Assembly: GCA_041687095.1 (NCBI GenBank) | Contig: JAWLCQ010000129.1 | Coordinates: 1-14,609, forward strand | Reading direction: 5' to 3' | DNA from: JAWLCQ01 sp041687095 | Lineage (GTDB): Bacteria > Planctomycetota > Phycisphaerae > SM23-33 | DNA: 14,609 nucleotides | The notes under the pieces: model-generated | Told to the model about the DNA's origin: nothing | Seen by the model: the letters and a program-made list of their open reading frames with translations, nothing else | Databases searched by the model: none | In this document: positions 6,600-11,447 of the stretch, one piece after another | Layout: every line of letters begins with the position of its first letter | Position numbering within the stretch: position 1 is the stretch's first letter | Translations under genes and position numbers: made by a program

Positions 6600-7388
6600 A
6601 TGACCACAAGCGCCTCCTCCCGCGTCGCCTTCGCCCTCGCCGCCCATCCCGACGACATCGAGTTCCTGATGGCCGGGACGCTCCTGCTCCTGGGCGAGGC
6701 GGGCTATGAGCTGCACTACATGACCGTCGCCAACGGGTCCTGCGGGTCGGTGACGACGGACGCGGCCACCACGGCCGCGATTCGCACGGAGGAGGCCACC
6801 GCCGCCGCCGGCGTGCTGGGGGCGACGTACCACCCGCCGCTGGTGGGCGACCTGGAGATCTACTACACGCCCCAACTCGTCGCCCGCCTGTGCGCGGTCA
6901 TCCGCCAGGTCCGCCCCACCGTCCTGCTGCTCCCGTCCCCGCAGGACTACATGGAGGACCACACCACCACCGCCCGCCTGGGGGTGACGGGGGCCTTCTG
7001 CCGCAACATGCCCAACTTCGTGACGGACCCGCCCGTCGTCCCCGTGCAGACCGACGTCGCCCTCTACCACGCCATGCCCATCGGCCTGTGCGGGCCGCTC
7101 TACGAGCCCATCCGCCCGCACCGGTACGTGGACGTGGCGTCGGTCCTCGCCCGCAAGCGCGACGCCCTGGCGCAGCACCGCTCGCAGAGGGAGTGGCTGG
7201 ACGTCTCGCAGGGGCAGGACAGCTACCTGCGGACGATGGAGGACCTGTCGGCCGAGATGGGCCGCCGCAGCGGGCGCTTCGCGCACGCCGAAGCCTGGCG
7301 CCGCCACCTGCACCTGGGCTTCGCCGCCGCGGACTTCGACCCGCTGGTGCAAGACCTCGGAAGTCTCGTGGCAATCCAGGAGGATTGA
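6600..7388 (+). CDS. PIG-L/LmbE family N-deacetylase
   Basis: This 262-residue protein is a zinc-dependent deacetylase of the LmbE/PIG-L superfamily, which removes N-acetyl groups from GlcNAc-containing or related small molecules. The diagnostic AHPDDIE is at 15-21, with His16 and Asp19 as the expected metal ligand and general base. DYMEDHTTTARL (117-128) supplies the second histidine motif with His121. GSCGS at 46-50, EEATAAAGVLGA at 64-75 and PTVLLLPSPQDY at 106-117 are also typical. There is no signal peptide, so it is probably cytoplasmic. The ATG at 6600 lies 14 residues before the first motif, as is normal; the AGG ahead of it is a weak ribosome site. The TGA stop overlaps the start of a dispersed repeat (TGAGCGGGGATG). 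Its position next to a NagB-like gene suggests amino-sugar metabolism; the actual substrate cannot be read. Confidence 0.92.
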   Translation: MTTSASSRVAFALAAHPDDIEFLMAGTLLLLGEAGYELHYMTVANGSCGSVTTDAATTAAIRTEEATAAAGVLGATYHPPLVGDLEIYYTPQLVARLCAVIRQVRPTVLLLPSPQDYMEDHTTTARLGVTGAFCRNMPNFVTDPPVVPVQTDVALYHAMPIGLCGPLYEPIRPHRYVDVASVLARKRDALAQHRSQREWLDVSQGQDSYLRTMEDLSAEMGRRSGRFAHAEAWRRHLHLGFAAADFDPLVQDLGSLVAIQED

Positions 7389-7472
7389 GCGGGGATGAAC
7401 GCGGACTTGTCGCGTCGAAGCGAAGCGGAGACGGATGAACGCGGATGAGAAGAGAGCGGGGATGCAGGGGAT
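7386..7472 (-). repeat. Inverted partial copy of GATGAACGCG composite element
   Basis: From the PIG-L stop codon onward, TGAGCGGGGATGAACGCGG, then a CGTCGAAGCGAAGCG-like stretch, then GACGGATGAACGCGGAT, match the reverse complement of about 13045-13117 in the 12917-13224 element. The GGGGATGCAGGGGATCGG that follows resembles the inner part of that element. Confidence 0.75.
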
Positions 7473-7514
7473 CGGAGGACCAGGGGATTCTACGGACCGT
7501 ATTCGCGCACAGTC

Positions 7515-7713
7515 CAATGCCCACGGGACGCAGTTCAGTCCCGTGGGACGGTCAAAGCATACCAAAGGGTCCGGGTCCTGCGGGTAGACCGTGATCCACC
7601 GCGGTTCCAGGGGGACCGGTTGCAGACCCTGGTCCCGTCGCGAAAGGAGGACCGGTGGTCGTCCCGGACCGTCCCACGGGACCGCCCCGCTGGGGCTTGT
7701 CCCGTGGGCATTG
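7515..7713. repeat. Nested inverted repeat of CCCACGGGAC hairpins
   Basis: The left arm (7515-7553) reads CAATGCCCACGGGAC, an 8-base loop, then GTCCCGTGGGACGGTC. The right arm (7667-7713) is its reverse complement except for a 16-base loop that is itself a small hairpin (GCCCC...GGGGC). Each arm is therefore a self-complementary hairpin, and the two arms also pair with each other across 113 bp. Confidence 0.88.
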
Positions 7714-7778
7714 CCCGCGCGAGAGCTTCCTGCCCAGATCGAGGACCCCGCGCTCCAAGACCGGTCCCAGGTCTCGAG

Positions 7779-7827
7779 TTCCCGGTCCCTGGTTCCCGGT
7801 TCCTGGTTCCTGGTTCCCGGTTCCCGG
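7779..7827. repeat. Heptamer repeat array TTCCYGG, seven units
   Basis: Exact 7-base units: TTCCCGG, TCCCTGG, TTCCCGG, TTCCTGG, TTCCTGG, TTCCCGG and TTCCCGG, within the leader of the NagB-like gene. Confidence 0.92.
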
Positions 7828-7836
7828 TTACTTTCC

Positions 7837-7866
7837 CTTTGCGTTCTCCGCGTCCTTTGCGGTGAA
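7837..7866. repeat. Half copy of CTTTGCGNN 9-bp element
   Basis: Units CTTTGCGTT, CTCCGCGTC, CTTTGCGGT and GAA match the right arm of the hairpin at 1349-1378. No inverted partner is seen nearby, so it would not form the same hairpin here. Confidence 0.8.
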
Positions 7867-7917
7867 ATGGCCGGGCGGGCAAACCCCCGCGATGCGATCA
7901 GATCAAAGGAGCGACCC

Positions 7918-8847
7918 ATGCCCAGACCGTTGAGCAAGCTGGCCCCCGACTGGTGGGACTACACGACGCTGGACCCCGAGATCCTCCGCGATGCCGCACG
8001 CCTCACCCCCCGCGACATGCAGAAACTCTCCCGCGACGGGTTCCGCGTCGTCTTCTACGACACCCTCGAGGACTTCTACCTCGCCGAGGCCCTCGAGTAC
8101 ATCGAGGCCTGGCGCCAGGCGACGGCCGACGAGCCCGTGGGCGTCTGCGGACCCATCGGGCCCACCGAGCAGCTCCCCCTCGTCGCCCGCATCGTCAACT
8201 CGCTGGAACTCTCGCTGAAGCACGCGCACTTCTGGGGCATGGACGAGTGGGTCCTCGACGGGACCGAGGTCCCCGAGTCCCACCCGCTGTCGTTCGCCCG
8301 CGCCGACCGCGAAATGTGCTTCGACCGCATCCGCAAGGACCTCCGCATCCCCGACGCCCACCTCCACTTCCCCAAGGCCGACCCCCGCGCTTACGTCGCG
8401 AGCTGGTCCGCCGCCCGCTGCGCCGTCATGCAGGGCGGGCAGGGCGACATCAAGCACTGGGCCTTCAACGACCCCCTCCGCCGCAAGGGCAAGTACAAGG
8501 ACGCCCCCCCCACGCCCCAGGAGTACCTCAAGCTCTCCACCCGCGTCGTCGACCTCCACCCCGTCACCGTCATGCAGAACGCCCGCACCAGCGGCGGGGG
8601 GCAGCTCGACCTCGTCCCCACCCAGGCCGTCACCGTCGGGCCCGTCCAGACCTGGCAGGCCGAAAAGGTCTCCATCTGGCAGGCGGGCAACCACGACAAC
8701 CCCTTCGGCATGCGCCTCACGACGCTGATGATCGGCAAGCAACTCCCCGACGCCGCCGTGCCCATGAGCCTGCTGGCCCTGCACCCCAACGTGCAGTTCA
8801 ACTTCTACCGCGGGGGGATCGGGACTTGCGCAGTGGAGATGCATTAG
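7918..8847 (+). CDS. NagB-like glucosamine-6-phosphate isomerase/deaminase family protein
   Basis: This 309-residue protein resembles the NagB/6-phosphogluconolactonase superfamily (Rossmann-like, sugar-phosphate binding). Support: GVCGPIGPTE at 75-84, FWGMDEWV at 105-112 (compare the MDEYVG motif with the catalytic Asp of NagB), and GGQGDIKHWAFNDP at 173-186, which parallels the GxDGHIAFNEP active-site loop although the histidine is displaced by a residue. NHDNPFGMRLT at 258-268 and LMIGKQ at 270-275 resemble the later sugar-binding part. It is longer than E. coli NagB (266 aa) and divergent, so the substrate may not be GlcN6P. The ATG at 7918 is well supported by AAAGGAG six bases upstream; the frame upstream of it is repeat DNA. 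It follows the PIG-L deacetylase, which would make a deacetylate-then-deaminate pair. Confidence 0.8.
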   Translation: MPRPLSKLAPDWWDYTTLDPEILRDAARLTPRDMQKLSRDGFRVVFYDTLEDFYLAEALEYIEAWRQATADEPVGVCGPIGPTEQLPLVARIVNSLELSLKHAHFWGMDEWVLDGTEVPESHPLSFARADREMCFDRIRKDLRIPDAHLHFPKADPRAYVASWSAARCAVMQGGQGDIKHWAFNDPLRRKGKYKDAPPTPQEYLKLSTRVVDLHPVTVMQNARTSGGGQLDLVPTQAVTVGPVQTWQAEKVSIWQAGNHDNPFGMRLTTLMIGKQLPDAAVPMSLLALHPNVQFNFYRGGIGTCAVEMH

Positions 8848-8883
8848 ACCCCCGTTCAACGAATGGGCATCTGAACGATGGGC

Positions 8884-8907
8884 CGCAGAGACGCAGAGCC
8901 GCAGAGA
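8884..8907. repeat. 8-bp repeat CGCAGAGA (left flank of DUF2442 gene)
   Basis: Three 8-base units, CGCAGAGA, CGCAGAGC and CGCAGAGA, followed by AGAGAGC. A related sequence in reverse orientation lies at 9172-9196, so the small gene between them sits inside an imperfect inverted repeat. Confidence 0.85.
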
Positions 8908-8929
8908 AGAGAGCGTGTTTGAGGCTGCT

Positions 8930-9163
8930 ATGGGTGTGAAGGTTGAGGCACTGGTGACTGACGTGCTGGTTGACGAGGACTCCATTCGCGTCGTCCTCGC
9001 CGACGGGCGAGAGGTGATCGTGCCCCTTGAGTGGTTTCCCCGCCTGCGCGACGCGACGCGGGAGCAGCGGGAGGACTGGGACCTTATCGGCGATGGGATA
9101 GGAATCCACTGGGAAGAAGTGGACGAAGACGTCTCCGTGGAGAGCCTCCTGGCGTTGAGGTGA
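8930..9163 (+). CDS. DUF2442 family small protein
   Basis: This 77-residue acidic protein matches the DUF2442 pattern: DGREVIVPLEWFPRLRDAT at 25-43, REDWDLIGDGIGIHW at 47-61 and EVDEDVSVESLL at 63-74. DUF2442 proteins are often encoded beside a DUF4160 protein in toxin-antitoxin-like pairs and are presumed regulatory or antitoxin proteins; no DUF4160 partner is visible here, so it is an orphan. The ATG at 8930 is preferred because GAGG lies five bases upstream; a GTG at 8915 in the same frame would add five residues. Early codons (GGT, GTT, GCA, ACT) are less GC-biased than in the neighbouring genes, and the gene is bracketed by inverted 8-bp repeats. Both would fit acquisition by transfer. 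Confidence 0.83.
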   Translation: MGVKVEALVTDVLVDEDSIRVVLADGREVIVPLEWFPRLRDATREQREDWDLIGDGIGIHWEEVDEDVSVESLLALR

Positions 9164-9171
9164 TCCCGACC

Positions 9172-9196
9172 TCCTCTCTCTCCGCGTCTCTGCACT
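9172..9196. repeat. 8-bp repeat (right flank of DUF2442 gene, inverted)
   Basis: CTCTCTCTCCGCGTCTCTGC is approximately the reverse complement of the 8884-8914 sequence (shared core GCAGAGACGC). It begins 8 bases after the DUF2442 stop codon. Confidence 0.7.
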
Positions 9197-9289
9197 GCAA
9201 ATGCGCAAGATCCTCGCTTTTTCGCGGATGTTTTCCGGTCCTCAAACGACGCTCACTTCGATTGGGGCCGTGGTAAGAGCGATAGCCCA

Positions 9290-9317
9290 ATCGAAAATCC
9301 AAAGTCGAACATCGCAA
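9290..9317. repeat. Heptamer repeat ATCGAAA family
   Basis: Four 7-base units: ATCGAAA, ATCCAAA, GTCGAAC and ATCGCAA. Just before it, CGATTGGG (9259-9266) and CCCAATCG (9286-9293) form an 8-bp inverted repeat overlapping the first unit. Confidence 0.75.
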
Positions 9318-9382
9318 TTGGGAGCGGGCGCAGCCCGCGCTGTGCCTCTGCGGCCCATTCCTCTGACGCCCCCCATCATGTA

Positions 9383-9415
9383 AGCTGATAGCTGACTGCT
9401 GATAGCTGATAGCTT
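9383..9415. repeat. Heptamer repeat AGCTGAT upstream of the TIM-barrel gene
   Basis: Units AGCTGAT, AGCTGAC, TGCTGAT, AGCTGAT and AGCTT end 25 bases before the ATG at 9441. It is the same word as at 6551-6582, likewise next to a start codon. Confidence 0.9.
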
Positions 9416-9440
9416 GCCGTTCGCCCAGAAGGAGCCTCTC

Positions 9441-10274
9441 ATGTTCCCCGACACCGTCCGCATCGGGAATCTCGACATCAGCCGCGTCATCGTCGGGGGC
9501 AACCCCGTCAGCGGGTTCTCGCACCAGACGCCCGCGAAGGACGAGGAGATGCGGCGGTACTTCACGACGGAGCGGATCAAGCAGATGCTCCGATCCGCCG
9601 AGGGCCTCGGGGTCCGCACCCATATCGCCCGCGCCGACCACCACGTCATGCGCTACCTGCTGGAGTACTGGGACGAGGGCGGGACGATCCAGTGGATCGC
9701 CCAGACCTGCCCCGAGGTGGGCACGAGCGAGCGCGGCGTGGCCAACGCGCTCAACGGCAGGGCCGCGGCGTGCTACATCCACGGGGGGCTCATGGACTAC
9801 CTGCTCGCCAACGGCGGGCTCGACCAGGTTCCCCCCGCCATCGCCCGCATCCGCGACGCGGGCCTCCCCGCCGGGATCGCCGGGCACAACCCCGACGTCT
9901 TCCGCTGGGCCGCCGACCACCTCGACGTCGACTTCTACATGTGCTCCTACTACAACTCCGCCCACCGCGACGGGCACGCCGAGCACCGCAGCGGGATGGC
10001 CGAGTGGTTCCACGACTCCGACCGCACCGCCATGACCCAGGTCCTCGCCACGCTCCCCCGCCCGGTCATCCACTACAAGGTCTTCGCCGCCGGGCGCAAC
10101 GACCCCGCCGACGCCCTGGGCTTCGTCGCCCGCTGCCTCCGCCCCTCCGACGCCGTCTGCCTGGGCATCTACCCCAAGGACCACCCCCACATGCTCGCGG
10201 AGAACCTCCGCCTGCTCTCGGCCGCCCTCGACGAGATCGACGACCCCGAGCCCCAGCAGGCCCCGGTGAACTGA
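9441..10274 (+). CDS. Predicted TIM-barrel protein, aldo/keto-reductase-like
   Basis: This 277-residue protein has no family I can name firmly. The N-terminal VRIGNLDISRVIVGGNPVSG (6-25) resembles the start of aldo/keto reductases. Regular strand-like segments follow: VRTHIARA (58-65), IQWIAQT (83-89), AAACYIHGG (108-116), AGIAGHN (144-150), VDFYMCSYYN (163-172), PVIHYKVFAAGR (208-219) and AVCLGIYPKDHP (238-249). This spacing fits an eight-stranded barrel. The late GIYPKDHPHMLAENLRLL resembles the C-terminal part of aldo/keto reductase barrels, but the catalytic Tyr/Lys/His pattern is not evident. No signal peptide. The ATG at 9441 is supported by AGAAGGAG six bases upstream; an upstream ATG (9414) lies in the repeat. 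It could be an oxidoreductase or a sugar isomerase-like barrel. Confidence 0.6.
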   Translation: MFPDTVRIGNLDISRVIVGGNPVSGFSHQTPAKDEEMRRYFTTERIKQMLRSAEGLGVRTHIARADHHVMRYLLEYWDEGGTIQWIAQTCPEVGTSERGVANALNGRAAACYIHGGLMDYLLANGGLDQVPPAIARIRDAGLPAGIAGHNPDVFRWAADHLDVDFYMCSYYNSAHRDGHAEHRSGMAEWFHDSDRTAMTQVLATLPRPVIHYKVFAAGRNDPADALGFVARCLRPSDAVCLGIYPKDHPHMLAENLRLLSAALDEIDDPEPQQAPVN

Positions 10275-10292
10275 GGCGCACGGGCGCGGGTC

Positions 10293-10319
10293 GTTTTCCG
10301 GCACCGGCGGCGCTAGGCT
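10293..10319 (+). promoter_or_regulatory. Putative promoter of the first lipoprotein gene
   Basis: GTTTTCC (10293-10299) and TAGGCT (10314-10319) are separated by 14 bases. The same pair with exactly the same spacing precedes the paralogous gene (10858-10884). TAGGCT is a plausible high-GC -10 element. It lies 114 bases before the start codon, implying a leader of about 100 nt. Confidence 0.5.
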
Positions 10320-10433
10320 TCTGACGCGCGGACGGAATGATCCGGGGGAGACCACCGGGGGACTCCTCCATCCGCCCGCCGCGCCTGCGCGACCACCGCG
10401 CCGCGCCCGACCTCGCAACCAAAGGGGCCTGCG

Positions 10434-10784
10434 ATGTACAGAACGCTGACCGTCCCCCTCCTCGCCGCCGCCCTGCTGCCCGCGCTTTGGGGCTGTCGGC
10501 AGCAGCCGCGGGAGTACGCCTACGTCTACACCGTCCCGGAGGCCACCACCTTCGAGGACGTCGCCGGCCGCGTCTACAACGACCCCGCCCAGGCCTACGT
10601 CCTCCGCGACGCCAACCCCCAGATCGCCAGCCCGATCCTGACGGCGGGGACGCGGCTCGCGGTCCCGAAACTCCGCGGGCCCAACGGCGAGCGGACGATC
10701 CCGTGCGGCTGCCAGCGCGTGGACACCTGGTGGGACTACCCCGGCGAGGCCCCGGAGTGCCCCGAGTACAGCTACGAGTACTGA
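10434..10784 (+). CDS. Small lipoprotein with LysM-like domain (copy 1)
   Basis: This 116-residue protein has a signal peptide ending in LPALWG|C, with lipidation at Cys21. Trp at -2 is unusual for a lipobox. A LysM-like module spans about 31-79: YTVPEATTFEDVAGRVYNDP, then VLRDANPQI, then LTAGTRLAVPKL. LysM modules bind peptidoglycan or other GlcNAc polymers, so an envelope-anchored cell-wall-binding role is likely. The C-terminus carries CGCQRVDTWWDYPGEAPEC with three cysteines. The next gene is a same-length paralogue that shares the signal, the module and the GCQRVDTWW motif. The start is supported by AAAGGGG upstream. The gene has its own promoter-like sequence, so it is probably not simply part of an operon with the gene before it. 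Confidence 0.78.
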   Translation: MYRTLTVPLLAAALLPALWGCRQQPREYAYVYTVPEATTFEDVAGRVYNDPAQAYVLRDANPQIASPILTAGTRLAVPKLRGPNGERTIPCGCQRVDTWWDYPGEAPECPEYSYEY

Positions 10785-10812
10785 CATTAGCCGCCTGCAC
10801 GGGAGCGACCCG

Positions 10813-10852
10813 CGCACCCCGCGCCCCGCGGGGATTCTCCGGGGCGCGTGCG
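10813..10852 (+). terminator. Possible terminator hairpin after lipoprotein copy 1
   Basis: The left arm CGCAC-CCC-GCGCCCC pairs with GGGGCGCGTGCG (10841-10852) with a CCC bulge, around a 13-base loop. It is followed by GAGTTCGTTTTCC, which is T-rich for this DNA but also overlaps the promoter-like sequence of the next gene. Confidence 0.45.
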
Positions 10853-10857
10853 AGTTC

Positions 10858-10884
10858 GTTTTCCCTCCCCGACCGCGCTAGGCT
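10858..10884 (+). promoter_or_regulatory. Putative promoter of the second lipoprotein gene
   Basis: GTTTTCC (10858-10864) and TAGGCT (10879-10884) have the same 14-base spacing as in the first copy, within conserved GCGCTAGGCTTCT. The spacer bases differ while both boxes are kept, which argues for function. It lies 106 bases before the start codon. Confidence 0.5.
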
Positions 10885-10990
10885 TCTATGAGGGGATCGG
10901 GACGAATCGGGGGACCGCCCTCTCCCGCCCGCACCCCTCGCGGGGCGATGACCGCCCCGCGTCGAAGACGAGCAACGGAAGGGGCTGACC

Positions 10991-11341
10991 ATGTACAGGA
11001 TCCTGACACTCACCCTCCTCGCCGCCCTGCTCCCCGCCCTCGCGGGCTGTCGGCAGGACGCGGGGGCATCCGCCTACGCCTACACCGTCCGCGAGGCCTC
11101 CACCTTCGAGGAAGTCGCCTGCCGCGTCTATGACGACCCCGCCCGCGCCGACGTCCTCCGCGACGCCAACCCGAGGGTGAGGGGACCGGTCCTCGAACCG
11201 GGAACAACCCTGGACGTCCCCCCGCTCGCCACCGACCGGATCCCCGGGACCGGGCCCGTCGGGTGCCAGCGGGTCGACACCTGGTGGGGCTACCCCGACG
11301 ACGCGCCGCAGGACTGCGAGATCTGCGCGTACGAGGACTGA
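10991..11341 (+). CDS. Small lipoprotein with LysM-like domain (copy 2)
   Basis: This 116-residue paralogue of the preceding gene starts 557 bp after it. It has a canonical lipobox LAG|C with Cys20 lipidated. The LysM-like module runs from about 31: YTVREASTFEEVACRVYDDP, VLRDANPRV and LEPGTTLDVPPL. The conserved tail GCQRVDTWWGYPDDAPQDC closely follows copy 1, while the segment before it (ATDRIPGTGPV) has diverged. There is an extra Cys within the module (VACRVYD). The ribosome site GAAGGGG precedes the ATG. Keeping of length, start, module and the WW motif, together with clear divergence elsewhere, points to an older tandem duplication of gene plus promoter, with both copies probably functional in the envelope. 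Confidence 0.78.
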   Translation: MYRILTLTLLAALLPALAGCRQDAGASAYAYTVREASTFEEVACRVYDDPARADVLRDANPRVRGPVLEPGTTLDVPPLATDRIPGTGPVGCQRVDTWWGYPDDAPQDCEICAYED

Positions 11342-11360
11342 TGGGGCGCGACGGGCCCCC

Positions 11361-11391
11361 AATCCGCAATCCGCATTCCGCAATCCGCAAT
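11361..11391. repeat. Heptamer repeat CCGCAAT (inverted ATTGCGG family)
   Basis: Units CCGCAAT, CCGCATT, CCGCAAT and CCGCAAT start at 11364 and are the reverse complement of the word at 1223 and 6371. They lie 56 bases before the sulfatase start. Confidence 0.9.
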
Positions 11392-11447
11392 TGCCCTCCC
11401 GTCCGGGGGCGGAATGGGGGCTTGCATCCTGCACGCCATTCGCTTGA

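Larger units (their letters stand above)
7389..7917. other. Repeat-filled leader before the NagB-like gene
   Basis: This 529-bp gap has no credible gene. In order it holds an inverted partial copy of the GATGAACGCG composite element (7386-7472), a large inverted repeat of CCCACGGGAC words (7515-7553 and 7667-7713), a heptamer array (7779-7827), a half copy of the CTTTGCGNN element (7837-7866), and then the AAAGGAG ribosome site. Open frames crossing it in several directions are repeat translations. Confidence 0.75.

Noticed and set aside
8915..9163. GTG start at 8915 for the DUF2442 gene
   Set aside because: The ATG at 8930 has GAGG five bases upstream and matches the family N-terminus; the GTG lies at the edge of the 8-bp repeat.
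6582..10817. Several long minus-strand frames across the right block
   Set aside because: They overlap the plus-strand genes entirely, begin or end in intergenic repeats and lack recognisable domains.
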